Positions 47,974 through 56,673 are shown, counted from the first letter of the stretch. The stretch: DNA of 64,000 bases from Hyphococcus sp. (GCA_028284345.1 JANQRY010000008.1:124001-188000); one strand, 5' to 3'. Translations and numbers: made by a program. Notes: a model not told the origin generated them from the sequence alone.

Positions 47974-48795
47974 TCATACCGGCGGAATAAAATTCAGTGT
48001 AAATTCTTTCCAGTCCTCGTATCTGTCCGGCGGCAGGAAATCATAAGGCGCACACGAAACCACGGCGCGCACTGCATTCTGTTCCGCCACTCTCCAGAAT
48101 CGGTTCCCCGATAGATTGATTTGCAGCGCGTTCGCCACCCTTGGCGGCCCTCTTAACGATCCGTCACGATTAAGATCGATTTCCAGGATGACGACGAGAT
48201 TTTCCGGCTCCGGCGCCCCAATGATTGCGCCCACGTTCCAACAACGGTTTACCGCCGCTTGCATTTTCGCCATGTCGCTCGCCGTCAGCCGATCGCCCGC
48301 GCCGACCGCCGCGCGCGGCCGGTCGGCTTCGACATTCGTCTCCGACGGGGTCTCGCTCGTCTGCGCCTCTTTTTCGCGCTCCTTGTCGATCAGTTGCGAC
48401 AGGGCGGCGAGATCAAGCTCTTCGCGTTTCGGTTCGGGCTTCGGCGCCGGCGGTTCGGGTTCGGGCTCGGGTTCCGGCTCCGGCTCAACCGGCGCGGGCT
48501 CCGGTTCCGGCGCCGGCGCAGGTTCGGGCTCCGGCTCAGGCTCTTCTACCGGAGCCGGCGGTTCGGGCTCGGGTTCCGGCTCGGCGGGTTCGGGTTCAGG
48601 CTCCGGTTCTTCGACCGGTTCGGGCGCCGCGGCCGGCACGCTGGTCGTCAGCGCAAGTTCGGCTTCTTCGATCAGTTCGATCGGAATATACGGGTCCGCC
48701 TCGACGTCGGGCCGCCAACTTGTCGGCAATGACAGAAAGGCGACGCCGACAACAGCGGCGTGCAACAAGACGGAAACGAGTACGCCAAAACGCAT
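47974..48795 (-). CDS. tolA: TolA-like energy transducer with Glu-Pro linker
   Basis: 273 aa. One N-terminal membrane anchor ([19 protein letters not shown] with the conserved Ser-His of TolA/TonB), then about residues 57-122 of [13 protein letters not shown] repeats in place of the usual Ala/Lys helix, then a C-terminal domain about 165-273 ([53 protein letters not shown]) of the TolA/TonB fold. It links TolQR energy to Pal. Gene order tolQ-tolR-tolA-tolB supports the call over TonB. Confidence 0.92.
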   Translation of the reverse strand: MRFGVLVSVLLHAAVVGVAFLSLPTSWRPDVEADPYIPIELIEEAELALTTSVPAAAPEPVEEPEPEPEPAEPEPEPEPPAPVEEPEPEPEPAPAPEPEPAPVEPEPEPEPEPEPPAPKPEPKREELDLAALSQLIDKEREKEAQTSETPSETNVEADRPRAAVGAGDRLTASDMAKMQAAVNRCWNVGAIIGAPEPENLVVILEIDLNRDGSLRGPPRVANALQINLSGNRFWRVAEQNAVRAVVSCAPYDFLPPDRYEDWKEFTLNFIPPV

Positions 48796-48834
48796 GAAAA
48801 CGTCACAACCCCTCTGCCGGGCGCCAGCCCGTCA

Positions 48835-49269
48835 TCACTCCGGTTCGTTTTCCATGACGAGGCCAATGCGATTGAAGCCGGCGGAATTGATGCGCCCCAT
48901 GACCCGGGCGACATCGCCATAGGCGCGGTTCTGGTCGCCGCGAATAAATATGCGCTGATCGTATCCGGCCGTCGCAATCGCTTCGAGATGCGGCACAAGG
49001 CTTTCATATTCAACGACCGTATCCTGCACATAGATGACGCCGTCTTCCGACACCGTGACCGTCAACGGTTCGCCCTGATCGGTGATCGGGCTCGCTGCGG
49101 TTTCCGGCAGGTCAACATTGACGCCGACGACCAGCAACGGCGCGGCGACCATGAAGACGATGAGCAAGACGAGCATGACGTCGACAAAGGGCGTGACGTT
49201 GATTTCCGCCATGTGTCTGGTGCGTCCCGGACGGTGACGGCCGCCGCCGGGATTGAGTTGCGCGCCCAT
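48835..49269 (-). CDS. tolR: Tol-Pal protein TolR
   Basis: 144 aa ExbD/TolR protein. AEINVTPFVDVMLVLLIVFM at about 21-40 is the single membrane helix with the essential Asp30 of the proton path. A periplasmic domain follows (VNVDLPETAASPITDQGE, IFIRGDQNRAYGDVARVM). Its start shares one base with the tolQ stop (TAATG), so the two are coupled. It works with TolQ to power TolA. Confidence 0.96.
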   Translation of the reverse strand: MGAQLNPGGGRHRPGRTRHMAEINVTPFVDVMLVLLIVFMVAAPLLVVGVNVDLPETAASPITDQGEPLTVTVSEDGVIYVQDTVVEYESLVPHLEAIATAGYDQRIFIRGDQNRAYGDVARVMGRINSAGFNRIGLVMENEPE

Positions 49270-49979
49270 TATTTGGACCTTTCATCGAGCTGGCGCGACA
49301 GGATCGCGGAGAACTCATCGGCGAAGCCTTGCAGGCGCACGGCGAAAGAATTGAGCGCGGAGGAATAGCGGTTGTAGCCGACCACGGCGGGAATGGCGGC
49401 GAGAAGCCCGAGCGCCGTTGCAAACAGCGCCTCGGCGATGCCCGGCGCCACAACGGCGAGGTTCGTGTCCTTCGAAACGGCGATCGCCTGAAACGCATTC
49501 ATGATGCCCCAGACCGTGCCGAGAAGGCCGACAAAGGGCGCGGCGGACCCGACCGTCGCCAGAACGCCGAGGGAGGATTCCGCTTTTTCAAGTTCGCGGG
49601 CGACCGTGACGTTGAGCACCTTGTCGATCCGCGACTTGGCGCCCACCGCAAGCTGTTCGGTGCGGCCCGCATCTTTCGAGCGGCCCCATTCCTCCATGGC
49701 GGCGGTAAAGACTTTCGCCATGGGATGATCGGCCTTGTCGTTGGTGCGCCGATACAACTCTTCCAGCGGCTTGCCCGACCAGAACTGATCTTCGAACCGT
49801 TTCGATTTCCGCTTCAGCCGGCCGAAGGTCATCGACTTGTCGATGATCACCGCCCAGGACCAGATCGACGAAATGACGAGGATCCCCATAACCGTCTTCA
49901 CCACCGGATCGGCGCGCAAAAACAGGGTCCAGAGGCTGAAATCGCCCCCCGCGGCAACGGCTGCGAGTTCTGTTTCCAT
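49269..49979 (-). CDS. tolQ: Tol-Pal protein TolQ
   Basis: 236 aa MotA/TolQ/ExbB proton channel. Membrane helices at about 18-40 (FLRADPVVKTVMGILVISS), 138-160 (VLATVGSAAPFVGLLGTVWG) and 175-200 (APGIAEALFATALGLLAAIP), the last with the conserved Thr/Ala-rich face. Inner-membrane partner of TolR. Upstream, 49980-50239 holds nothing I can support as a gene; it probably has the tolQ promoter. Confidence 0.96.
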   Translation of the reverse strand: METELAAVAAGGDFSLWTLFLRADPVVKTVMGILVISSIWSWAVIIDKSMTFGRLKRKSKRFEDQFWSGKPLEELYRRTNDKADHPMAKVFTAAMEEWGRSKDAGRTEQLAVGAKSRIDKVLNVTVARELEKAESSLGVLATVGSAAPFVGLLGTVWGIMNAFQAIAVSKDTNLAVVAPGIAEALFATALGLLAAIPAVVGYNRYSSALNSFAVRLQGFADEFSAILSRQLDERSK

Positions 49980-50239
49980 GATGTGTCTAATCCCCTGACT
50001 TTGGCCCTTTTTTCGGGCGCCTGACTGACTTCACGATGTTCACGCGCCGCCTAATCCGGCGCAAAAAGACGGGTTCGGCGCGGCGGCCCCGCGTCGATAA
50101 CCCGGTATGGTTAACACAAATTGCGGGCGCGATAGTATCCCTCTGACCCTCGTTTTGCCGGGCAAATGCGGCGGATCGAGGGCTCCCGCAAGCCCCGGCT
50201 GCGGCGATTTCCGATGTTTAATGGCGGTTAATGAAAGGT

Positions 50240-50914
50240 TTACGGGCGTCCGGCGTCCGTAATCGCGTCGCGCGCGCGCAACGCCGTGAACAGCAACCAG
50301 CAGTAAATGCCGCCCAGTTTGGCGCCGTCCTCGACGAAACCGTGGATCGGCCAGAGGAGCTTGGTCTGGTCCTCGATCACGCTCGCCGCCATGGCCAGCG
50401 CCGCCATGATCGCGAGCGCCGCGCGGGCCGACAGGATCTTCCGGAAGTAGACAAGGCCATAGACGCCCGCCATCGCGAGATAGACGCCATAGACAACCGG
50501 CTCCGGCACGCCGAGGTCAGGCAGCGCTTCCTCATGCAGCATGAAGAGATCGTCGACCATCAACACCGCTGTCAGCGCGGCTGTCGCGACAAAAAACCGG
50601 CCTTCGCGCGGGTCGCGGACCAGCCACGCAGCGAACGCCGCGACGGCCGCGGCGGCGGCCCAGAGGACAACGCCAAGATTGGAAACCGCGCCCGAATAAA
50701 ACGCGCAGCACCGCGCCGGGTCCCGGGCGATGGCCATGGGGTCCAGAAGCAACGCCGCAGGCTCGACCCATGGCTGCAGAAACACCGCGCCCATAATCAC
50801 AAGCGGCGGCGCGAAGACAAGCGCGAGGAAGCGGATATAATCCGTCCACGTATAATCGCGAAAGCCAAGGTCAATGAAACCGAGGCTGATCGATTTTGGA
50901 AACGCCGTCGCCAT
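50240..50914 (-). CDS. Multi-span membrane protein of unknown function between ybgC and tolQ
   Basis: 224 aa from the ATG at 50914 (TTG at 50935 is the alternative). About six hydrophobic segments, including IRFLALVFAPPLVIMGAVFL, LWAAAAAVAAFAAWLV, AALTAVLMVDDLFMLHE and ALAIMAALAMAASVIED. The acidic-histidine stretch VDDLFMLHEEALPD inside or beside a helix is striking and could bind a metal. No family recognised. It lies between ybgC and tolQ, normally adjacent genes. Confidence 0.68.
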   Translation of the reverse strand: MATAFPKSISLGFIDLGFRDYTWTDYIRFLALVFAPPLVIMGAVFLQPWVEPAALLLDPMAIARDPARCCAFYSGAVSNLGVVLWAAAAAVAAFAAWLVRDPREGRFFVATAALTAVLMVDDLFMLHEEALPDLGVPEPVVYGVYLAMAGVYGLVYFRKILSARAALAIMAALAMAASVIEDQTKLLWPIHGFVEDGAKLGGIYCWLLFTALRARDAITDAGRP

Positions 50915-50962
50915 GGCGGCAGGATAGCGCGCCAACTCTTAACAAAGTAACGCCGGGCGGGC

Positions 50963-51361
50963 CTACCCGGCCAGGGACGCAAACACGTCGGCGGGAAGCC
51001 TGCGCGGCTTGCCGGAAAGGGACATGCACGCCGCCTCCACCTCCGCGCGCCCGATCAGCGTCTCCTCGCGCCAGATCTCCTGGGCCAGAAACAGGCGCGC
51101 GCCCTTGGCGCCGGTGAAGCGGGTGCGAACCTCCAGCATGTCGTCGATTTTCGCCGGCGCAATCCACTCCGTCGTCATCTTGCACACGACAAAAGCGAGG
51201 GGGTCTTCGCGGGCGAGCAGTTCCGAATGATGGACGCCCGACGCGCGCAGGGCCTCGGTCCGCCCGCGCTCGAAGAACTTCAAGTACGCCGCGTGATAGA
51301 CGACGCCGGAAAAATCCGTGTCTTCGTAATAGATGCGGACGGCATGTGTGAAGGTCGTCAT
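50963..51361 (-). CDS. ybgC: Tol-Pal-associated acyl-CoA thioesterase YbgC
   Basis: 132 aa from the ATG at 51361. Hotdog fold with HAVRIYYEDTDFSGVVYHAAYLKFFERGRTE (in two blocks from residue 5), where the EDTD-x-x-G-V-V-Y-H-x-x-Y signature holds the catalytic Asp of 4HBT/YbgC enzymes. It hydrolyses short acyl-CoA or acyl-ACP thioesters. It begins the tol-pal gene run, separated from tolQ by a membrane-protein gene. A terminator lies 30 bp upstream of its start. Confidence 0.93.
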   Translation of the reverse strand: MTTFTHAVRIYYEDTDFSGVVYHAAYLKFFERGRTEALRASGVHHSELLAREDPLAFVVCKMTTEWIAPAKIDDMLEVRTRFTGAKGARLFLAQEIWREETLIGRAEVEAACMSLSGKPRRLPADVFASLAG

Positions 51362-51390
51362 GGACAAAGGTTGCCCGCATTCCGCGCAAA

Positions 51391-51424
51391 ACAAAAGGGC
51401 CGCGGGGTCTCGCCCGCGGCCCTC
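51391..51424 (-). terminator. Intrinsic terminator between the 25-codon gene and ybgC
   Basis: On the minus strand AGGGCCGCGGG and CCCGCGGCCCT form an 11-bp GC-rich stem with a 6-nt loop, followed by TTTTGTTTTG. It lies downstream of the 25-codon gene (stop at 51460) and 30 bp before ybgC, so it ends the small transcript or acts as an attenuator for ybgC-tol. Confidence 0.92.
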
Positions 51425-51459
51425 GTGAGTCCTTCAGCCGTAAGGCTCAAAAATCTGCG

Positions 51460-51537
51460 TTAGCGGCGCCCCAAAGGCTGCTCTGAGGCGACCGTCATCC
51501 CGCTTGACCCTTTCGGCCCCAAGAAATCACTCGACAT
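51460..51537 (-). CDS. 25-aa peptide with near-perfect ribosome site
   Basis: On the complement AGGAGGTGAT, which matches the 16S anti-Shine-Dalgarno over ten bases, stands 3 nt before the ATG at 51537. The frame reads MSSDFLGPKGSSGMTVASEQ, then PLGRR and TAA at 51462-51460. No hydrophobic segment. The peptide is not rich in any one amino acid, so a classic attenuation leader is not obvious. The strong start and a strong terminator right after argue that it is a deliberate small gene. Confidence 0.6.
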   Translation of the reverse strand: MSSDFLGPKGSSGMTVASEQPLGRR

Positions 51538-51623
51538 CAGATCACCTCCTCTCAATTCGTTGAACACGAGGGAGAGTTTGGAGTGCGTTTTGAAACTTGG
51601 CAAGAGGCGAATGGTTAACGACC

Positions 51624-52034
51624 TCAGCTATCTCCCGCCGACGTTATGATTTTGTTCTGCTTTGTTTCAATCCGCTTGGGACGCCAAAAAAGCGGCAACA
51701 TCACAACGGTTTCATTTACTGTTTCCCATCCGTCACGCGTCTTTTTTTCAATTGTGCCGCGAACAGGCGTTTTATCTCGATAAACCGTCTTGAGACGACA
51801 CTCGTCCGACAAGGCAAACGCAAACCACTCCAGCGCTTCCTGAGCGCCCGCCACATGAACGTGCCCAACTTCTCCAAAGCCGATAGTGTATTCGTTGTTC
51901 ATGCTGTCGCGTTCCAGGGTCACTGAAAATCCATCGTCGGTGGCTGGATATACGACAGCAAAATTTGATCGGACTTCGTATTGGATATCCGAATACTTTC
52001 TCAGCCTAGCCTTGATTTCTTCAAATGGTTCCAC
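51624..52034 (-). CDS. Hypothetical protein after ruvB, AT-rich
   Basis: 136 aa starting GTG at 52034, only 3 nt after the ruvB stop. No signal or membrane segment. Beta-rich middle (YEVRSNFAVVYPATDDGFSV, NNEYTIGFGEVGHVHVAG), then EALEWFAFALSDECRLKTVYR, and a basic tail. I recognise no family; it might be a small immunity- or ligand-binding-type fold. Composition is visibly less GC-rich than ruvB. Possibly read as part of the ruv message. Confidence 0.62.
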   Translation of the reverse strand: MEPFEEIKARLRKYSDIQYEVRSNFAVVYPATDDGFSVTLERDSMNNEYTIGFGEVGHVHVAGAQEALEWFAFALSDECRLKTVYRDKTPVRGTIEKKTRDGWETVNETVVMLPLFWRPKRIETKQNKIITSAGDS

Positions 52035-52037
52035 TTG

Positions 52038-53072
52038 TTATTCAAACAAATCCGCGCCGGTTCCTTTCGGCGCCGCGAGTCCCAGATGCGTCCAGGCGCT
52101 TGCCGACAATACGCGGCCGCGCGGCGTCCGCTGGATGAGCCCGCATTGAAGGAGGAAGGGTTCGACCACGTCTTCGACCGCGTCGCGGGCTTCGGCCAAT
52201 GAGGCCGCAAGGGTTTCAACGCCCACGGGGCCACCAGCGAAATGCTCCGCAATCAGACGAAGATAGCGCCGGTCGAGGGGATCGAGACCGAGCCCGTCAA
52301 TCTCAAGTCGTTTGAGCGCCTTGTCGGCGACGCCGGCGGTGATTTCGCCCGCGCCCTCGACCGTCGCCACGTCGCGCACCCGGCGGAGGAGCCGCCCGGC
52401 GACCCGGGGCGTGCCGCGGGAGCGCCGCGCGATTTCCATGGCGCCGTCGTCGGACATGGGTGCCGACAGTTTCTGCGCGCCGCGGGCGACGATGCGCAAA
52501 AGGTCCGTATCGGAATAAAAATCGAGGCGCACGGGGATGCCGAAACGGTCGAGCAGCGGTTTCGCCAGCAGCCCCGAGCGCGTCGTCGCGCCAATGAGCG
52601 TGAAGCGCGGCAGGTCGATCTTTACCGACCGCGCGGCGGGTCCCTCGCCAATCATGATATCGAGGCAATAGTCCTCCATCGCAGGGTAAAGGACTTCCTC
52701 CACCGCCGGCGTCAGGCGGTGAATTTCGTCGATGAAGAGAACGTCGTTCGCTTCAAGATTGGTGAGGAGCGCGGCGAGATCGCCGGGCTTGGTGATCACC
52801 GGCCCCGAGGTCGAGCGGAAATTGACGCCCAGCTCATTGGCCACAATCTGCGCCAGCGTCGTCTTGCCGAGCCCCGGCGGTCCGTGGAAGAGGACATGAT
52901 CAAGCGCCTCGCCGCGGGACCGCGCCGCCTCGACAAAAACTCGTAAGTTGTCTTTCGCCAGCCGCTGCCCGACAAAATCGTCAAGACGTTTGGGGCGAAG
53001 CGCGGCATCGGCGTCCTCGGGCTTACGGGCGCCGTCGATCATGCGGTCGTTATCTAAGGCGGGTTGGGACAT
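52038..53072 (-). CDS. ruvB: Holliday junction helicase motor RuvB
   Basis: 344 aa from the ATG at 53072. Walker A GPPGLGKT at 64-71, Walker [12 protein letters not shown], sensor [10 protein letters not shown], arginine-finger region [18 protein letters not shown], and the C-terminal winged helix ([17 protein letters not shown]). Hexameric motor for branch migration with RuvA. It starts one base after the stop of a small FtsH-domain protein gene that separates it from ruvA. Confidence 0.97.
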   Translation of the reverse strand: MSQPALDNDRMIDGARKPEDADAALRPKRLDDFVGQRLAKDNLRVFVEAARSRGEALDHVLFHGPPGLGKTTLAQIVANELGVNFRSTSGPVITKPGDLAALLTNLEANDVLFIDEIHRLTPAVEEVLYPAMEDYCLDIMIGEGPAARSVKIDLPRFTLIGATTRSGLLAKPLLDRFGIPVRLDFYSDTDLLRIVARGAQKLSAPMSDDGAMEIARRSRGTPRVAGRLLRRVRDVATVEGAGEITAGVADKALKRLEIDGLGLDPLDRRYLRLIAEHFAGGPVGVETLAASLAEARDAVEDVVEPFLLQCGLIQRTPRGRVLSASAWTHLGLAAPKGTGADLFE

Positions 53073-53073
53073 A

Positions 53074-53670
53074 CTAATTTCGCGCGTCAATCAAAACTTT
53101 TTTCAACTCTTCTAGAAACTCCGCGTGCACTTTTCGCGACGACGCCTCGCTGCGATCCAGGTGTGCGGCAAACATCTCCTCCGCTTCGTCCAAATAACCG
53201 CTATTTGACCCGCGCATCCACCTTACAATGAACCATAGAAACCCAAGAAAAATTGCAAGGGGTAAGAATTTTGCAACGAGGTTTACCCAAGCGGGCGCGG
53301 CGGTGGTCGCGGCGCTGTCAAGATCACTAATATCGTCATTGTAAGGTTGATAAGAATACCGCGTTTCAACACCTGATTCGGCCAGTCGATCAGCGACATT
53401 TGATTGAGGCGAAACATTAGCGAACAAACTCGCTCCGTCATTAAGCTCAAGCTCAACTCGCCATCCCCACTCAACGATATTCGCCGCCTTGATTTCTCCA
53501 TCGGATATTTTTGAAAGTAGTTCGGTATAAGAAATCTCTCTCCGGTCCGATGTTTCCGCATCGGGCTCGGCCGCCGCATTCGAGATCATGTTCCCGAATG
53601 ACAAGACTGCAGCAAGAACAATTAGCCTAAACATCATTACGACCTGTTTCGCATTCAAGAATCTTCTCAT
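53074..53670 (-). CDS. FtsH N-terminal-domain-like membrane protein without ATPase or protease
   Basis: 198 aa. Residues 12-34 form an export signal or membrane helix; about 46-112 match the periplasmic domain of FtsH ([36 protein letters not shown]); TM2 is about 129-150 ([19 protein letters not shown]). In the FtsH encoded at 41481-43409 the same order is [53 protein letters not shown]. After TM2 there is only a 48-residue charged helix. ATGA overlap with ruvA; one base before ruvB. AT-rich against its neighbours. Function unknown. Confidence 0.78.
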   Translation of the reverse strand: MRRFLNAKQVVMMFRLIVLAAVLSFGNMISNAAAEPDAETSDRREISYTELLSKISDGEIKAANIVEWGWRVELELNDGASLFANVSPQSNVADRLAESGVETRYSYQPYNDDISDLDSAATTAAPAWVNLVAKFLPLAIFLGFLWFIVRWMRGSNSGYLDEAEEMFAAHLDRSEASSRKVHAEFLEELKKVLIDARN

Positions 53671-54290
53671 GCCGCCAGTTGTTTGAGCGCCGCCTTGATC
53701 AACTCTTCGACGCCGGGCGCATCGAGGTCTTCCGCCGCGGCGGCGACGGCGCGGCGGGCTTCGACGCCGTCATAGCCGAGGCCAGAGAGCGCTGAGACCG
53801 CGTCGGCGCGCGCAGCGAGCGCCGGGTCCGCGGCTTTCTCTTTCGCGTTGCCCCGTGCAACGACCGTCAGCGCGACACCGGCGCTGGCGATGGCGCCGAC
53901 TTTCGATTGTAGTTCTGAGGCGATGCGCTGGGCGATTTTTTTGCCGACGCCGTGGGCGCGGGAAATGGCCGTGACGTCTTCGGCGGAGATCGCGTCGAAG
54001 AGATCCGCCGGAGGCAAGACCTGCAGGATCGCCAGGGCGTGTTTGGCGCCAACCCCTTGCACCGACTGCAACAGGCGAAACGCCTGGCGCTCCTCTTCAT
54101 TCTCAAATCCGTAAAGCCGGATCATGTCCTCGCGCACGACGGTTTCGATGGAAAGCGCCGCCGCCTCGCCCACGGCAAAACGCTGCAATGTCCGCGGGGA
54201 GGCATAGGCTTCATAGCCGACGCCGTTCACATCGACGATAAGGGTTTCCGCGCCGATGGCGGCGACGGTTCCTTTGAGCGCCGCGATCAT
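53667..54290 (-). CDS. ruvA: Holliday junction-binding protein RuvA
   Basis: 207 aa. [27 protein letters not shown] is the N-terminal OB fold (two blocks), [17 protein letters not shown] and [20 protein letters not shown] the helix-hairpin-helix DNA contacts, and a C-terminal domain from about 155 ([20 protein letters not shown]) that binds RuvB. Start overlaps the ruvC stop by ATGA; the stop overlaps the next gene by ATGA. Confidence 0.97.
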   Translation of the reverse strand: MIAALKGTVAAIGAETLIVDVNGVGYEAYASPRTLQRFAVGEAAALSIETVVREDMIRLYGFENEEERQAFRLLQSVQGVGAKHALAILQVLPPADLFDAISAEDVTAISRAHGVGKKIAQRIASELQSKVGAIASAGVALTVVARGNAKEKAADPALAARADAVSALSGLGYDGVEARRAVAAAAEDLDAPGVEELIKAALKQLAA

Positions 54291-54790
54291 GAGGCTTTCT
54301 CCAGCCGGCGCAGACCGCCGTGATGGGCGTGACAGATGGCGACCGCGAGCGCATCGGCTTCATCTGCAGACGGATCGCCGGCTTTGGGGAGCAACACTTT
54401 CACCATGGCCGCGATCTGCGCCTTGTCGGCGTGGCCCTTTCCGACCACGGACTTTTTCACCGTGTTCGCCGCGTATTCGGCGACGGGCAGTCCAGCGTCC
54501 GCCGGCGCCAGCAAGGCGACGCCGCGCGCCTGGCCCAGAACGAGGGCGTCGCGAGGAGAGGCGTTGACGAAGGTTTCTTCGACCGCCGCCTCGTCGGGAT
54601 GGTAGACCTCGATCAGCCCTTTGAGCGCGGAGAAAATGATCGACAATTTCTGCGCATGATCGAGCCCGCGCTTGGGCCGGACCACCCCCGAGGCCACGTA
54701 AGAGAGACGGGCGCCGTTGCTTTCAACGACGCCCCAGCCCGTGGCCGCCGAGCCGGGGTCGATCCCGAGGATGCGAATCACCGATGACAT
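54287..54790 (-). CDS. ruvC: Holliday junction resolvase RuvC
   Basis: 167 aa RNase H-fold nuclease. Catalytic Asp11 in [15 protein letters not shown]; Glu in [11 protein letters not shown] (about 69); and the Asp/His cluster [19 protein letters not shown] near the C-terminus (about 137-155). Cuts Holliday junctions with RuvAB. First gene of ruvC-ruvA-X-ruvB. The Sel1 gene downstream in coordinate terms (54844) is upstream on the same strand by 53 bp. Confidence 0.97.
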   Translation of the reverse strand: MSSVIRILGIDPGSAATGWGVVESNGARLSYVASGVVRPKRGLDHAQKLSIIFSALKGLIEVYHPDEAAVEETFVNASPRDALVLGQARGVALLAPADAGLPVAEYAANTVKKSVVGKGHADKAQIAAMVKVLLPKAGDPSADEADALAVAICHAHHGGLRRLEKAS

Positions 54791-54843
54791 GGCCCCATGA
54801 TAGGGCGTTCGAATTAGAACGAAACGGGAATCTTTGCGGGCGC

Positions 54844-55815
54844 TCAGCCCGCGTCGGCGAGGCGTTTTTTAAGGCCCTGCGCCGCCGCGCGGGCGTCGGG
54901 CGCAAGCGTCTCCGCGCTGAGCGCCTTTTCGACCCATTTGAGCGCCAGTTTTTTGTTTTTCCGGCGGCCGTCCCCTTCGGCGAGGGCCACTGCGTAAAGG
55001 AACTGCCCCTGGGCGTCGCCCGCCTCGGCGGCTTTTTCGAACCAGTCGGCGGCGGAAAAGCCGGCGCCGTCGGCGCCCTTGTGAACCATCAGACCCATGG
55101 CGGTCATGGCTTCGGGGAGTTCGGCCTGGGCCGCCATGCGCATCCAGCGGGCGGCCTTCGATTTCAACGCGTCGCCGGCGCGGCCGGATTCGTAAAGCAG
55201 GGCGAGATTGAACTGGGCGCCGGCGTGGCCGTGCTCCGCTGCCTTCATGAGCCAGTGGGCGGCCTTGTCGTCATTCTGCGCAACGCCGTCGCCATTGAGG
55301 AAGACTAGCCCAAGGTTGAATTGCCCGACGGCGTCGCCAGCGATGGCGGCGCCTTCAAACAGCGAGGCGGCGCGGGCTGGATCGGCGGCGACGCCGAGCC
55401 CGTCCATGAACAACATGCCGAGGCGCGCCTGGGCGCGGGCGTGGCCGCGCATGGCGGCGAGCTTGAGCCAACCGGCGGCTTTTTCAAAATCGCGTTTTAC
55501 GTCAACGCCGTCGAGGGCAAGTTCGGCGATGGCGAATTGCGAATCGGCGTTTCCCTGCAGCGCCGCCTGTTCGTAATGGCTAAGCGCCTCCGCCATATTG
55601 CGCGAGACGCCAAGACCGTTTTCATTGAGCACGCCGATCAGATGCTGCGCGCGATCATCGCCTTCCGTCGCGAGGGGCGAGGCGACGGCGAAGGCCAGCT
55701 CATAATCGCCATCGCTGAGATGCGCCATCGCTTTTGCAACGCCGGCTTCGTCCGCATGCCCATGACCGGCGCCGGCGGCGACAAAGAAGGCGGCAAGGAC
55801 AAAGAGGCGCGTCAT
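54844..55815 (-). CDS. Sel1-repeat protein, exported
   Basis: 323 aa from the ATG at 55815. Signal peptide MTRLFVLAAFFVAAGAGHGHA, then a run of Sel1-like repeats, for example RAQHLIGVLNENGLGVSRN, RAQARLGMLFMDGLGVAADP, VGQFNLGLVFLNGDGVAQND, AGAQFNLALLYESGRAGDAL and GQFLYAVALAEGDGRRKN, each about 36 residues. Such proteins are periplasmic scaffolds for protein contacts. The frame is open to 55911 but the signal peptide sets the start. Confidence 0.86.
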   Translation of the reverse strand: MTRLFVLAAFFVAAGAGHGHADEAGVAKAMAHLSDGDYELAFAVASPLATEGDDRAQHLIGVLNENGLGVSRNMAEALSHYEQAALQGNADSQFAIAELALDGVDVKRDFEKAAGWLKLAAMRGHARAQARLGMLFMDGLGVAADPARAASLFEGAAIAGDAVGQFNLGLVFLNGDGVAQNDDKAAHWLMKAAEHGHAGAQFNLALLYESGRAGDALKSKAARWMRMAAQAELPEAMTAMGLMVHKGADGAGFSAADWFEKAAEAGDAQGQFLYAVALAEGDGRRKNKKLALKWVEKALSAETLAPDARAAAQGLKKRLADAG

Positions 55816-55822
55816 AGGCAAA

Positions 55823-55954
55823 TCAGCCCGCGGCGGCGGCCGTGGCGTAAGGAGGCGTCGCTTCCACCGTGTTAAATCCGTCGAGCACGGCGGCGGCGAA
55901 GACGGCGACAACGAAAAACGCGCCGCCGGCGATAAGGCTCCAATTGGGTTTCAT
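55823..55954 (-). CDS. 43-aa single-span membrane peptide
   Basis: Complement ATG at 55954 (GGGAGCTTGGACTGACC upstream, GGGAG as ribosome site) opens MKPNWSLIAGGAFFVVAVF..., one membrane helix at about 6-24, then DGFNTVEATPPYATAAAAG and TGA at 55825-55823. It ends 7 bp before the Sel1 gene on the same strand. Codon use matches the neighbours. Unknown function. Confidence 0.55.
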   Translation of the reverse strand: MKPNWSLIAGGAFFVVAVFAAAVLDGFNTVEATPPYATAAAAG

Positions 55955-56028
55955 GGTCAGTCCAAGCTCCCTTGCAACGACAAGGAATGAGCAAGACTTG
56001 TTCCGAAATTATTAATTTCTGTTAAACA

Positions 56029-56673
56029 TCAAGCGGCCTGAATCGCCGCCTCAAAGGCCGCGACGGCCGCCGCCGGACCCTCTTCATGGCCCCAGACGGC
56101 GCCGGAGGCAGCGAGGAAATCCGCGCCCGCCCGGACAAGGGGCCCGCAATTCCCGGGCGTAATGCCGCCAATGGCGACGCTGGGCACGGTGGTCGCGAAG
56201 TTCCACCAGCGCAGCAATTCCGGGTCGGCGGACGTCGGCGCGGCCTTGGTCTCCGTCGGAAAGAATGCGCCGAACGCCACATAATCGGCGCCCGCCTCGC
56301 CCGCGACCAGGCCGAGATGGCGGGAATTGTGACAGGTGACGCCGACCGTCGCATCGTCGCCGAGCATTTTGCGCGCCGTTTCATAAGGCGCGTCCGATTG
56401 CCCCACATGGACCCCGTCGGCCCCGGTTTTGACCGCAAGGTCCGGGCGGTCGTTGATCAGAAACGCAATCTCCCGTTCGACCGCCAGGGGCAGCAAAAGC
56501 TCGGCCGCCGCCATGACCGCATCGTCCGGCGCGGCGGCGTCGCCGTCTTTCAAACGGAGCTGCACGCACGCCACGAGATCATTGTCGAGGGCCGCCGCGA
56601 ACGCGTCTTTGAACGCGGCAAGGTCGGGAATGCGCGGCGGCGTTATGAGATATAATTTGCAATCACGGGTCAC
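56029..56673 (-). CDS. thiE: Thiamine-phosphate synthase
   Basis: 214 aa TIM barrel. [12 protein letters not shown] at the start, [12 protein letters not shown] (about 35-46), [24 protein letters not shown] (about 73-96, diphosphate/Mg site), [34 protein letters not shown] and [11 protein letters not shown] are standard ThiE. It joins HMP-PP to the thiazole phosphate. No TPP riboswitch stands before it, unlike thiC. Upstream is coq4 on the same strand, 113 bp away. Confidence 0.93.
   Translation of the reverse strand: MTRDCKLYLITPPRIPDLAAFKDAFAAALDNDLVACVQLRLKDGDAAAPDDAVMAAAELLLPLAVEREIAFLINDRPDLAVKTGADGVHVGQSDAPYETARKMLGDDATVGVTCHNSRHLGLVAGEAGADYVAFGAFFPTETKAAPTSADPELLRWWNFATTVPSVAIGGITPGNCGPLVRAGADFLAASGAVWGHEEGPAAAVAAFEAAIQAA

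Noticed and set aside
48420..48620. Tandem repeats in tolA as a possible CRISPR or minisatellite array
   Set aside because: Units are 6-12 bp codon repeats (Glu-Pro) with no spacers; simple protein low complexity.
48116..48922. Ser-Gly-repeat protein (GSGSGSG) on the + strand
   Set aside because: It is the reverse strand of the Glu-Pro repeats of tolA; repeats explain the frame.
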